Positions 1 through 8,169 of a DNA stretch of 64,000 nt are shown here, piece by piece. The DNA is taken from contig JBFXCU010000004.1 in the NCBI GenBank assembly GCA_050181835.1, positions 87,148 through 151,147 on the forward strand, given 5' to 3'. Every line of letters starts with the position of its first letter. Within the stretch, counting starts at the first letter, position 1. The position numbers were made by a program, and so were the translations under genes. The DNA comes from CAILZL01 sp050181835 (GTDB taxonomy: Bacteria > Pseudomonadota > Gammaproteobacteria > Steroidobacterales > Steroidobacteraceae). The notes below the pieces were generated by a model that saw nothing but the letters and a program-made list of their open reading frames with translations, had not been told where the DNA came from and did not search any database.

Positions 1-35
1 AGGTTTCACAGTGCGGACTGAATTTTAGTCAGCAT
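1..35 (-). pseudogene. Possible 5' end of a P4-type integrase (broken or cut by window edge)
   Basis: Read on the minus strand, an ATG at 35-33 opens with the peptide MLTKIQSA, which resembles the first residues of P4-family tyrosine integrases (MLT.IQ..A.KP). The frame stops at 8-6, but a shift of two bases would continue with V-K-P as the family does. It lies about 120 bp downstream of a tRNA-Leu gene, the usual place for such an integrase. Only ten codons are visible, so this is a weak inference. It may equally be chance. Confidence 0.25.
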
Positions 36-157
36 GATGGCACCTGTGCGGGTTCGCTCCCGTTTTTTGCCCCCAAAAACAGATGGATGTCAATGGATGT
101 AAAAGATCTGATTGGACAGATCGTCCTATGAAAATAGCGTCTTGGTGGATCTGCATC

Positions 158-244
158 TGGTGGCGATGACCGGAGTCGAACCGGTACGACTTTAACATCG
201 GCGGATTTTAAGTCCGCTGCGTCTACCAATTCCGCCACACCGCC
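158..244 (-). tRNA. tRNA-Leu (anticodon TAA), CCA encoded
   Basis: The minus strand folds as a class II tRNA. The 7-bp acceptor stem pairs 244-238 (GGCGGTG) with 168-162 (CATCGCC), followed by discriminator A and an encoded CCA. The T-arm holds GTTCGACTC and the anticodon loop reads CTTAAAA, giving TAA, which decodes UUA. A long variable arm follows the anticodon stem, as expected for leucine. The 3' end faces the left edge of the window, where a possible integrase start is seen. Confidence 0.97.
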
Positions 245-458
245 AACTGTGTATCGCCTGCATGATTATGGGGTGGGGTAGTTGCCACGCCCGTGCAGGG
301 GCGCGATTGTAGCGGGAAATTACATTAAGTCGTAGTCATTTGCGCACTGCCTAACAGGTCTGGTGGTGGCCTCTGTTAAGATGGCGGCCATTTTTATTTC
401 AACTGAGACGCTCGCTGCACCTATGCTGGCCGATCCGCCAACTCATTCCTTGATTAAG

Positions 459-1073
459 ATGCAACTCGATGTGCGCGAGCTGCATCTGTGGCGTGGTGAG
501 CATCATTTGCTACGCGGCATCTCGTTTGCCCTGCATTCGGGTGAGTTGCTACAGATTCAGGGTGCGAATGGCGTGGGCAAGACCAGTTTGTTACGCAGTG
601 TGGCGGGACTGCTGCCCGTCGAATCGGGTGACTGCTTGTGGAATGGTGTCGATACCCAGCAGGCGGACACTCAATTTAATCAAGCGCTGCTGTATCTCGG
701 TCACAGCAATGCGCTCAAACTGGATCTGACGGCACTGGAAAATCTGCAATTTGCAGTGGGTTTACGTCGAGTCATCTGTAAGACCGATTGTCAGCGGGCA
801 CTAGCTCGGGTCGGTATTCCACAGTGCGCTGAATTGCCGGCGCGAGTGTTATCAGCTGGGCAGCGACGCCGCGTGGCGCTAGCGCAGTTGGTGCTGTCGG
901 ATGCGCCGTTATGGATACTGGATGAACCCATCACTAATCTGGATGTGCAGGGCATTACCATGATGGAAAGCCTGTTGGCCGAGCATCTGGCACAGGGCGG
1001 CATGATTATCACGGCCGCCCATCAGCACTTGTTGGCGGATCATCCGGGCAACCGCCTGCTGGCGTTACACTGA
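459..1073 (+). CDS. ccmA: Cytochrome c maturation ABC transporter ATPase CcmA
   Basis: CcmA is the cytoplasmic ATPase of the CcmAB(CD) complex, which uses ATP to release holo-CcmE carrying heme during System I cytochrome c biogenesis. The protein has a Walker A motif (GANGVGKTS), an ABC signature (LSAGQRRRVALAQ) and Walker B (LWILDEP), with the H-loop (TAAHQH) near the end. Starting at ATG 459 (MQLDVREL) gives 204 residues, the usual family length. ATG 423 and GTG 363 are also in frame, and none of the three has a good ribosome binding site. It is the first gene of a nine-gene ccm operon and its TGA overlaps the ATG of ccmB by one base. Confidence 0.93.
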   Translation: MQLDVRELHLWRGEHHLLRGISFALHSGELLQIQGANGVGKTSLLRSVAGLLPVESGDCLWNGVDTQQADTQFNQALLYLGHSNALKLDLTALENLQFAVGLRRVICKTDCQRALARVGIPQCAELPARVLSAGQRRRVALAQLVLSDAPLWILDEPITNLDVQGITMMESLLAEHLAQGGMIITAAHQHLLADHPGNRLLALH

Positions 1074-1783
1074 TGCAGGTGACTACACAATCGTCCGCAC
1101 TACCGGCGTTATCTCCCTTGGGTTTGGCGGCCCTGGTACTACGGCGAGATCTGCGCCTGGCGGCGCGGCGCTGGGATCAGGTGCTACAACCACTGGTGTT
1201 TTTTGTGGTGGTAATTACGCTTTTCCCGCTGGCCATCAGCCCCGAATTATCTGAATTGCGACGCATCGCGCCGGGCATACTATGGGTGGCAGCAATGCTG
1301 GCATCATTGCTGGCCGCCGATGCCTTATTCCGCCCCGATGTGGAAGATGGTGTGATGGAACAATGGGTGTTATCCGCGCAGCCACTACCTTGGTTATTGT
1401 TGGCAAAGACAGTTGGTCACTGGTTGTTGACCGGGTTACCGTTGGTGCTGGTGGCGCCGCTGATTGCCACCGCGTTGGGCGTTGGCAGTGAACATTGGTT
1501 GTTAATGATGGGTGCTCTCGCTTTGGGCACCGCGTTGCTGAGTGTGTTGGGTGCGATTGGTGCTGCGCTTACTGTCGGACTGCGGCGCGGTAATATGTTG
1601 ATGGCGTTGCTGGTGTTGCCACTGGAAATGCCAGTATTGATTTTCGGCGCACGGACGCTGGATCTAGGGTTGCAGGGCGAAGTGGTGACCGCGCCATTGA
1701 GCCTGTTGGCTGCCATGTTGTTGCTGGCGCTGGTGCTCGGGCCGTTTGCGATGGCAGCAGCGATTCGCATCAGCATTGAATAG
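1073..1783 (+). CDS. ccmB: Heme exporter membrane subunit CcmB
   Basis: CcmB is the integral membrane partner of CcmA in the ABC-type complex that acts on the CcmC-heme-CcmE adduct. The 236-residue protein has a basic N-terminal region (LVLRRDLRLAARRWDQ) followed by about six hydrophobic helices, with the CcmB-like run VFFVVVITLFPLAI near residue 50 and the conserved ADALFRPDVEDGVMEQW near 85. Length and position directly after ccmA agree with the family. The start overlaps the ccmA stop, so translation is probably coupled. Confidence 0.95.
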   Translation: MQVTTQSSALPALSPLGLAALVLRRDLRLAARRWDQVLQPLVFFVVVITLFPLAISPELSELRRIAPGILWVAAMLASLLAADALFRPDVEDGVMEQWVLSAQPLPWLLLAKTVGHWLLTGLPLVLVAPLIATALGVGSEHWLLMMGALALGTALLSVLGAIGAALTVGLRRGNMLMALLVLPLEMPVLIFGARTLDLGLQGEVVTAPLSLLAAMLLLALVLGPFAMAAAIRISIE

Positions 1784-1821
1784 ATGTATTGAAAAATTCG
1801 AATGTCTTACGGGTTGCATGA

Positions 1822-2556
1822 ATGAATTGGCTTTGGTTTCACAAGCTGGCGTCGCCACCTTCTGCCTATGCGTTTGCGCGCACGCTGCGTCCGTGGTTGT
1901 TATGGCCAGCGGGGGCGATGATGTTGTGGGCAAGCTACATGGGGCTGTTTGTGGTGCCCCCTGATTATCAGCAGCTGGATGCGTATCGCATTATCTTTGT
2001 TCATGTGCCAGCAGCGTCATTGTCGATGTTGGTGTACACCATGATGGCAATTGCGGCAGGCATTGGCTTGATCTGGCGTATGAAGTTAGCCCACGCGGTG
2101 GCGGCTGGATGTGCCTTGCCAGGTGCTATCTTTACCTTGCTGGCGCTGGCTACGGGTGCCATCTGGGGTAAGCCGATGTGGGGTACGTGGTGGACATGGG
2201 ATCCGCGCCTGACTACGGAACTTATCCTGTTGTTTCTGTATCTGGGCTACATGGCATTACGCACCTCGTTTGATGACATCGGTCGTGCGGATCGGGCTTC
2301 GGCGGTGTTAGCGTTAGTTGGGTTGGTGAACATTCCTATCATCAAGTACTCGGTCGTGTGGTGGAACAGCTTGCATCAGGGACAAACTCTGTCAGTGTTT
2401 GGCAAGTCGTCCATTGATCCGTCCATGGTCATGCCGTTATTAGTGATGTTGCTTGCGTTTCTGATGTTTTTCGGTGCGCTACTGTGTGATGGTTTGTGTG
2501 CGCAGATTTTGCGCCGCGAACGTAATGCGCAGTGGTTGTTAAAGCAGGTGCAATGA
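1822..2556 (+). CDS. ccmC: Heme handling protein CcmC
   Basis: CcmC is a six-helix inner-membrane protein that presents heme on its periplasmic side and attaches it to CcmE. The diagnostic tryptophan-rich heme-binding loop is present (WGTWWTWDPRLTTEL, about residues 119-133), flanked by periplasmic histidines such as FVHVPAA near 55 and WNSLHQGQ near 180. At 244 residues it is of usual length. It starts 38 bp after ccmB and overlaps ccmD by an ATGA. Confidence 0.96.
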   Translation: MNWLWFHKLASPPSAYAFARTLRPWLLWPAGAMMLWASYMGLFVVPPDYQQLDAYRIIFVHVPAASLSMLVYTMMAIAAGIGLIWRMKLAHAVAAGCALPGAIFTLLALATGAIWGKPMWGTWWTWDPRLTTELILLFLYLGYMALRTSFDDIGRADRASAVLALVGLVNIPIIKYSVVWWNSLHQGQTLSVFGKSSIDPSMVMPLLVMLLAFLMFFGALLCDGLCAQILRRERNAQWLLKQVQ

Positions 2557-2747
2557 TGTCGATGGCTGCATTACAAATGGGTAAGTATGGTGTCTATGTC
2601 TGGTCAAGTTATGGCCTGACAGTAGCGAGCTTATTGTATTTAGTGTTCGCAGTGCGGCGTCAATGGCAGTCTGAGTTGCAACAGGCACAGCGACGACTGA
2701 AAATGGCTGCGCAACAAAATGCAGTGCATTCGGGAGAGCAGTCATGA
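2553..2747 (+). CDS. ccmD: Heme exporter small subunit CcmD
   Basis: CcmD is a small single-span membrane protein needed for release of holo-CcmE from the CcmABC complex. The 64-residue product has the typical pattern: a short N-terminus, one helix with GKYGVYVWSSYGLTVASLLY, then a charged cytoplasmic tail. The conserved W and Y residues ahead of the helix fit the family. ATG 2553 overlaps the ccmC stop as ATGA and is the most likely start. The end overlaps ccmE in the same way. Confidence 0.9.
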   Translation: MMSMAALQMGKYGVYVWSSYGLTVASLLYLVFAVRRQWQSELQQAQRRLKMAAQQNAVHSGEQS

Positions 2748-3244
2748 CCCCGCGTCGCCGTCGCATGGTTTTCGTGGGGTTGATTTTATTGGCGGTGTCC
2801 GCCGCTGCCGCTTTCTTGTTGACCGCGTTGAATGGCAATGTGCAATACAATATCGTGCCCAGTGATGTATTTGCTGGTAAGGCCCCCAAGGATCGTGCCT
2901 TTCGTCTGGGCGGCATGGTTGAGCAGGGCAGTGTGGTGCGCGAACCGGGTAGCCTGCAAATTCAATTTGATATCACTGACTTTACTCATGAAGTGACGGT
3001 GCGCTACAGCGGCGTATTACCCGATTTGTTTCGTGAAGGGCAGGGTGTGGTGGTACGCGGTAAACTGGTCGATGGCGCAACCGGGTTACAACCGGGGCAA
3101 CAGTTATTGATAGCGGAAGAAGTGCTGGCCAAGCACGATGAAAACTATATGCCACCCAATGTGGCAGAGAGTCTCAAAAAATCCCACGATGCACGCCGCG
3201 TGATGGGAACTCCCCCCGTTACTGCACTTGGCGTTAGTAATTGA
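2744..3244 (+). CDS. ccmE: Periplasmic heme chaperone CcmE
   Basis: CcmE receives heme from CcmC, binds it covalently and hands it to CcmF/H. The 166-residue protein has a basic N-terminus, one membrane anchor (about residues 8-28), an OB-fold periplasmic domain and the heme-attachment motif LAKHDENYMPP with His131 as the covalent ligand and Tyr135 as axial ligand. The C-terminal tail is flexible, as usual. It overlaps ccmD by four bases. Confidence 0.97.
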   Translation: MTPRRRRMVFVGLILLAVSAAAAFLLTALNGNVQYNIVPSDVFAGKAPKDRAFRLGGMVEQGSVVREPGSLQIQFDITDFTHEVTVRYSGVLPDLFREGQGVVVRGKLVDGATGLQPGQQLLIAEEVLAKHDENYMPPNVAESLKKSHDARRVMGTPPVTALGVSN

Positions 3245-3286
3245 ACTTGTTTATCACTGGCTCGGGGCGACCGGGCGAGGCATACC

Positions 3287-5239
3287 ATGAGCGTTGAACT
3301 CGGACATTTTGCGTTGATTCTCGCCTTTGCGCTGGCGTTGGTGCAGGCATTCTTTGGTCTTGCTGGTTCCTACACGCAACGTAACAACTGGCTGGCAGCG
3401 GCGCGTTCGGCGGTGGTCGGACAGTTTATATTCACACTGTTTGCGTTTGCCTGTTTGGCAGCCGCGTTCCTGCGCAATGATTTTTCGGTTTTGTATGTGG
3501 CTTCGAATTCCAACACCGAGTTGCCGATGCTATATCGTTTCGCTGCTGTGTGGGGTGCCCATGAGGGGTCGTTGCTACTGTGGCTGTCGATGTTGGTCGC
3601 TTGGTCGCTGGCAGTGGCCATATTTAACCGCGCCATGACATCTGCCTTTATCGGCAAAGTGTTGGGCGTACTTGGCTTGATCAGTGGTGGCTTCGCATTA
3701 TTTATTATCACTACGTCGAATCCGTTTGAACGATTGTTACCCGCTGCGTTGCAAGGCCGCGATCTGAACCCACTGTTGCAAGATCCAGCGATGGCGGCGC
3801 ATCCACCATTGCTATATGCGGGTTACGTGGGGTTGGCGGTGCCGTTCGCGTGTGCGGTGGCTGCGTTAATGGAAGGGAAACTGGATGCAGCTTGGGCGCG
3901 ATGGGTGCGACCTTGGGCTACTGTGTCGTGGATGTTTCTGACGGTGGGAATTGCGCTAGGAAGTTTCTGGGCTTACTACGAGTTGGGTTGGGGTGGTTGG
4001 TGGTTCTGGGATCCGGTTGAAAACGCATCATTTATGCCGTGGTTGATGAGCACGGCTTTGATTCATTCGTTAGCAGTCACTGAGAAGCGCGGCCTGTTTA
4101 GGAGCTGGACAGCACTGCTGGCGATATTTGGGTTTTCGTTGTCATTGCTGGGAACTTTTCTGGTCAGATCGGGCGTGCTGATTTCGGTACACGCGTTCGC
4201 CAGCGACCCCACTCGCGGCTTATTCATTCTGGTTTTTCTGTCGCTATGTATTGGTGGTGCGTTAACACTGTATGCAATGCGCTCACCGCATCTTAAAACG
4301 GAAGTCGGCTTTGCGGTGGTATCGCGTGAGTCATTCCTACTGTTCAATAATGTATTGCTGGTGGTGGCGGCGGGCTTGATTTTGCTGGGTACATTGTATC
4401 CGTTGTTTGTCGATGCCTTGAATCTAGGCAAGATTTCGGTCGGCCCACCCTATTTCGAAGTGGTGTTCTTGATTCCCATGCTGCCGTTGGTGCTATTGAT
4501 GTCAGTAGGTATGCATTCCAGCTGGAAGCAAGCGAAGTTTACTGGTTTGCGTAGACCCATTGTGCTGGCGTTGGTTGTCGCAATGGTGTTTTCAGCAGTA
4601 ATGAGCTTGCTGATTTTCAATCACTTCTCGCTACTGTGTTTTGTAGGCTTATTGGCAGGTGGTTGGCTGCTGTTATCGGCATTGATTGAACCGGTATCGC
4701 GACTTAAAGCAGGTCAGACCTTGTCACGTGGTGTGCTCGGCATGAGCGTGGCGCATTTTGGTGTGGGTGTATTCATGCTAGGCGTCACTACCGTGGGGAC
4801 ATACAAGATTGAAAAAGACATTAGTCTCAACAACAATCAGAGCGCGGAAATCGCCGGTTACCAGGTAACGTTGCTGAAAACCGAGCCAGTAACCGGTCCT
4901 AATTATGAAGCGATTGAAGGCACGGTACGCATCACTCGCGATGGCAAGGAAGTAACTGTGTTGCATCCTCAGAAACGGATATATCGTGTGCAAACTAGCC
5001 CGATGACAGAAGCAGGTATCGACGCGCACTGGCAACGTGATCTGTTCGTCGCGCTGGGTGATGATCTGGGTAATGGCGTGTGGAGTGTGCGTATCCAGTA
5101 CAAACCGTTGGTACGTTTTATCTGGCTGGGTGCCGTTATCATGGCGCTGGGTGGGTTGATTGGTGTGACCGATCGTCGCTATCGAGTCAAAGCAGCGGTT
5201 AAAGAACCCAGCATCGATACTGCTGCAGAGAGGGCATAG
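3287..5239 (+). CDS. ccmF: Cytochrome c heme lyase subunit CcmF
   Basis: CcmF is the large membrane subunit of the heme lyase that joins heme from CcmE to the CXXCH cysteines of apocytochromes. The 650-residue protein has many transmembrane helices, the tryptophan-rich signature GWGGWWFWDPVENASFMPW (about residues 233-251), and the conserved PPLLYAGYVG segment with its histidine near 170. The length matches the family. It starts 42 bp after ccmE and is followed 2 bp later by ccmG. Confidence 0.97.
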   Translation: MSVELGHFALILAFALALVQAFFGLAGSYTQRNNWLAAARSAVVGQFIFTLFAFACLAAAFLRNDFSVLYVASNSNTELPMLYRFAAVWGAHEGSLLLWLSMLVAWSLAVAIFNRAMTSAFIGKVLGVLGLISGGFALFIITTSNPFERLLPAALQGRDLNPLLQDPAMAAHPPLLYAGYVGLAVPFACAVAALMEGKLDAAWARWVRPWATVSWMFLTVGIALGSFWAYYELGWGGWWFWDPVENASFMPWLMSTALIHSLAVTEKRGLFRSWTALLAIFGFSLSLLGTFLVRSGVLISVHAFASDPTRGLFILVFLSLCIGGALTLYAMRSPHLKTEVGFAVVSRESFLLFNNVLLVVAAGLILLGTLYPLFVDALNLGKISVGPPYFEVVFLIPMLPLVLLMSVGMHSSWKQAKFTGLRRPIVLALVVAMVFSAVMSLLIFNHFSLLCFVGLLAGGWLLLSALIEPVSRLKAGQTLSRGVLGMSVAHFGVGVFMLGVTTVGTYKIEKDISLNNNQSAEIAGYQVTLLKTEPVTGPNYEAIEGTVRITRDGKEVTVLHPQKRIYRVQTSPMTEAGIDAHWQRDLFVALGDDLGNGVWSVRIQYKPLVRFIWLGAVIMALGGLIGVTDRRYRVKAAVKEPSIDTAAERA

Positions 5240-5241
5240 GT

Positions 5242-5766
5242 ATGTGGCGCGCGTTGGTTCCCATCAGCATTTTTGCGGTATTAGTTGGGTTTTTCATGGT
5301 AGGTCTGAAGCGTGATCCGACGTTGGTGCCATCGCCCTTGATTGGCAAGCCTGCGCCGGCTTATTCCTTGCCGAAAGTCGAAGACCCGACGATCATGGTA
5401 AGCAATACAGACTTATTGGGTAAGCAGCACTTGGTCAATGTATGGGCAACCTGGTGTGGTGGTTGTCGACAAGAGCATCCGGTGTTGTTGGCGATAGCCA
5501 AACAAAATGTCGTGCCGATGGTTGGTATTGACTGGAAAGATGAAATGCCACTGGCGCAACAGTGGTTGCAGCAGTTGGGTAATCCCTATGTGGCAACCGC
5601 GTTTGATCAAGAAGGCCGAGTGGCGATTGACTTTGGTGTGTACGGTGCGCCCGAAACGTTTCTGGTAGATGAGCGCGGCGTCGTGCTTTACAAGCATGTG
5701 GGCATCATGACCTTGGATATCTGGCAGCAGGAATTTTTGCCAATCATCAATGGTAAAACATCATGA
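5242..5766 (+). CDS. ccmG: Thiol:disulfide interchange protein CcmG/DsbE
   Basis: CcmG is a membrane-tethered periplasmic thioredoxin that keeps apocytochrome CXXCH cysteines reduced for heme ligation. It has an N-terminal anchor (residues 5-22), a thioredoxin fold with WCGGC (Cys72, Cys75) and the cis-proline region GVYGAPETFLVD. The active-site dipeptide is Gly-Gly rather than the Pro-Thr of E. coli DsbE, which could shift its redox potential. At 174 residues it is of normal length, and it overlaps ccmH by four bases. Confidence 0.94.
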   Translation: MWRALVPISIFAVLVGFFMVGLKRDPTLVPSPLIGKPAPAYSLPKVEDPTIMVSNTDLLGKQHLVNVWATWCGGCRQEHPVLLAIAKQNVVPMVGIDWKDEMPLAQQWLQQLGNPYVATAFDQEGRVAIDFGVYGAPETFLVDERGVVLYKHVGIMTLDIWQQEFLPIINGKTS

Positions 5767-6224
5767 TTACGTGGGCGCACTGTGTAAGGGCTCTTGTTAG
5801 CACCATGGTGTTTGGCTGGTTGCTGTGCACCAGCGCTTGGGCGGTAGATGATGCGCCACCGTTTGCTGACCCTGCATTACAGTCGCGCTATGAACAGCTG
5901 ACTCATGAGTTACGTTGCTTGGTATGCCAGAACGAAACTATTGCCGACTCCAGTGCGACACTGGCCGGAGATTTACGACGTGAGTTACGCGAGCAGTTGG
6001 CGGCGGGGCAGAGCAACAAGCAAATCCTCAAATTCATGACGGATCGCTACGGCGCGTTTGTGCTGTACAAACCGCCATTTGAACAGCGCACTTGGTTGCT
6101 TTGGCTGGCACCGCTGTTACTGTTATTGATAGGGTTGGTGGTGGTTGTGCGAGTGATTGCCGCACGCTCGCATTTGAACGTAGCAGCGAACGACGTTGAG
6201 TCAGACGAAAGCGATCAAGCATGA
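5763..6224 (+). CDS. ccmH: Cytochrome c maturation protein CcmH
   Basis: CcmH is the dithiol oxidoreductase partner of CcmF and CcmG in the heme lyase. It has a signal peptide ending near the run SAWA-VDD (residue 28), the family motif LRCLVCQN with redox cysteines Cys52 and Cys55, and a C-terminal membrane helix (TWLLWLAPLLLLLIGLVVV). This is the short CcmH form of 153 residues, with the TPR half encoded separately as CcmI. It overlaps both neighbours by four bases. Confidence 0.96.
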   Translation: MITWAHCVRALVSTMVFGWLLCTSAWAVDDAPPFADPALQSRYEQLTHELRCLVCQNETIADSSATLAGDLRRELREQLAAGQSNKQILKFMTDRYGAFVLYKPPFEQRTWLLWLAPLLLLLIGLVVVVRVIAARSHLNVAANDVESDESDQA

Positions 6225-7273
6225 CGATATTTGTATTGATATGCGTGTTCATGCTGTTGGTAGCATTGGGCTTGATAGCAGTTCCGTTGTTGAAAGGTGA
6301 AGCTATTGCTGAACTGGAAAACAAGCCGCGCAATCGTTATGCGGTCTTGGTGCTAACCACCCTCAGCGTTAGCGTTATGGCCGCCGGTTTGTACATGCAT
6401 GCCAGTAACTGGCAATGGGGCGCATCTGCTACTGCAGTTGGCGGTCAAGCTCCGACCGACTCGGCAGAAATTGGGGCATTGCTACAACAACTGAAAACGT
6501 CGCCAGATAATCTGGAAGCACGGTTGTCATTGGCTCAAGCCTATACTGCTGCGGGTAGTTATGTATTGGCTGGTCAAGCTTATGAGCAGGCGTATAACCT
6601 GAGCAATGGCCAGAATATTGATGCGGTAACTGGCTTGCTGGAAGCGCTGGTGCTCACTGATCAAGGCTCGGTGAATGGGCGTGCCGCCTTACTGGTTGAT
6701 GAAGCGTTCAAGCTGCAAGCCAATAATCCCAAGGCACTGTGGTATGGCGGTTTGGTTGCCTTGCAGTCAGAAAATTTATCCTTGGCGCGTGATCGTTTCA
6801 AAACATTGTTGGCGATGAGTCCACCTGATTCGATTCGTATGTTGCTGGAGCGTCAGGTGCAGGATCTGGATGAACAATTGAATGCCGCGGGGAGTGCAGT
6901 ACCAGCAGCGGTCAAGTCGGAGCGTAAAATTACCGTGCAAGTACGACTGTCTGCTGGCGTCAAGCAGCAACTTACACAGCCAGTGTCGTTGTTTATTCTC
7001 GCACGCAATCCACAACAGCCAGGGCCGCCTTTGGCGGTTGAACGACATGGCTCGGATGAATTGCCATTGAACGTTGAGTTGAGTGTGGCTGATGCTATGT
7101 TGCCGACTCGTACCTTGAATGATGCCGATACAGTGCAAGTGGTGGCCCGTCTGTCTGCCAGTGGTAGTCCTGCCGAACAGTCGGGGGACTGGTATGGCGC
7201 TGCGACCTACTCGTTCGCCACGCAGGGTGAACAAGGCAGCGTTACTATCGAGATAACTCAGCGGGTTCCGTGA
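6221..7273 (+). CDS. ccmI: Cytochrome c biogenesis protein CcmI (TPR)
   Basis: CcmI chaperones apocytochromes to the CcmF/H lyase. Two membrane helices sit at the N-terminus (FVLICVFMLLVALGLI and, near residue 45, VLVLTTLSVSVMAAGLY). Tetratricopeptide repeats fill residues 80-210 (for example ARLSLAQAYTAAGSYVLAGQ), and a C-terminal beta domain begins around 232 (KITVQVRLSAGV). The 350-residue length is usual. Its stop overlaps the start of the following MaoC-type gene by one base. Confidence 0.9.
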   Translation: MTIFVLICVFMLLVALGLIAVPLLKGEAIAELENKPRNRYAVLVLTTLSVSVMAAGLYMHASNWQWGASATAVGGQAPTDSAEIGALLQQLKTSPDNLEARLSLAQAYTAAGSYVLAGQAYEQAYNLSNGQNIDAVTGLLEALVLTDQGSVNGRAALLVDEAFKLQANNPKALWYGGLVALQSENLSLARDRFKTLLAMSPPDSIRMLLERQVQDLDEQLNAAGSAVPAAVKSERKITVQVRLSAGVKQQLTQPVSLFILARNPQQPGPPLAVERHGSDELPLNVELSVADAMLPTRTLNDADTVQVVARLSASGSPAEQSGDWYGAATYSFATQGEQGSVTIEITQRVP

Positions 7274-8169
7274 TGGCGGCGCTGGTGCAATGCTATGAGT
7301 CGCTGCCATCGATGCTGTGGCCTTATTGCAAGGTGCTGCATTCCAGTAAGCCGCTACTGTGTCCGACTGATGCGGTCATGCCCTCATTACTGATACAGGC
7401 GCAGCGAGTCAGAATCAATGCTGCTCATCTGCGCCGTTATCGTGACATTGTCGGTCTGACCGACAAGGGCTATCTACCCCATGCCTATCTGCATGTATTG
7501 GCCATGCCCCTACATATGCGCGTGTTTACTCATACACACTTTCCAGTGAAAGTGCTGGGATTAGTGCATGTGCGCAATGTAGTTCGTCAGTGGCAACCGA
7601 TTGCTGCTGATAGCACGCTACAACTCAGCGTTGAATTTAATACTCTGCGCGAGACTGATAGTGGTCAGGAGTATGACTTGATTACTTGCGCCCGGATTGC
7701 CGACAAACTCGTGTGGGAAGAAGTCAGTACCATGCTGGCACGGCGTGCGACACCTGGTAAGCGGCCAGTGATCGAGCGTGCGCAACGCGCTGAGGCGCAG
7801 CTTGTTAATGAGCAGACCATTGCGGTTGCTGCCAACACTGGGCGACGATATGCCTTTGTGTCTGGCGACTTCAATCCCATTCACTTATTTGATCGCACTG
7901 CTCAGGCATTCCAGTTTAAACAAGCGGTGGCACATGGCATGTGGTCACTGGCACGCTGTATTGGTTTGGCAGAAGCGGTCTTCGCTGCGGGGCCGATAAT
8001 GATTGATGCGCAATTCAAATTGCCGATCTATCTGCCTAGTGAACTTGTGTTTCGCAGCCAGCATAATGAACAAGATCAGCGGCGACTGGATTTATCACTG
8101 ATGACCACTAAAGGGAATCGGCTGCATCTGGCAGTGCAGTGTTTGCCGCTTGCAGAACGGTCTGCTTAA
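7273..8169 (+). CDS. MaoC-like hot-dog domain protein
   Basis: The C-terminal half carries the hydratase-2 signature VSGDFNPIHLFDRTAQAFQF followed by AHGMW, typical of MaoC-type (R)-enoyl-CoA hydratases, with the catalytic Asp and His of the SGDxNPIH motif present. The N-terminal half (residues 25-150) looks like a degenerate second hot-dog fold. Its substrate cannot be told. It overlaps the ccmI stop by one base, so it is co-transcribed with ccm genes although no link to cytochrome assembly is known to me. ATG 7273 is preferred over GTG 7270. It ends tail to tail with the M23 peptidase gene, overlapping by 4 bp. Confidence 0.8.
   Translation: MAALVQCYESLPSMLWPYCKVLHSSKPLLCPTDAVMPSLLIQAQRVRINAAHLRRYRDIVGLTDKGYLPHAYLHVLAMPLHMRVFTHTHFPVKVLGLVHVRNVVRQWQPIAADSTLQLSVEFNTLRETDSGQEYDLITCARIADKLVWEEVSTMLARRATPGKRPVIERAQRAEAQLVNEQTIAVAANTGRRYAFVSGDFNPIHLFDRTAQAFQFKQAVAHGMWSLARCIGLAEAVFAAGPIMIDAQFKLPIYLPSELVFRSQHNEQDQRRLDLSLMTTKGNRLHLAVQCLPLAERSA

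Noticed and set aside
352..378. TAACAG/CTGTTA inverted repeat before ccmA
   Set aside because: Arms are only six bases with a 15-bp spacer, and no link to a promoter or terminator is visible.
6776..7309. 177-codon open frame antisense to ccmI
   Set aside because: Low-complexity His/Arg/Gln content and full overlap with a well-supported gene.
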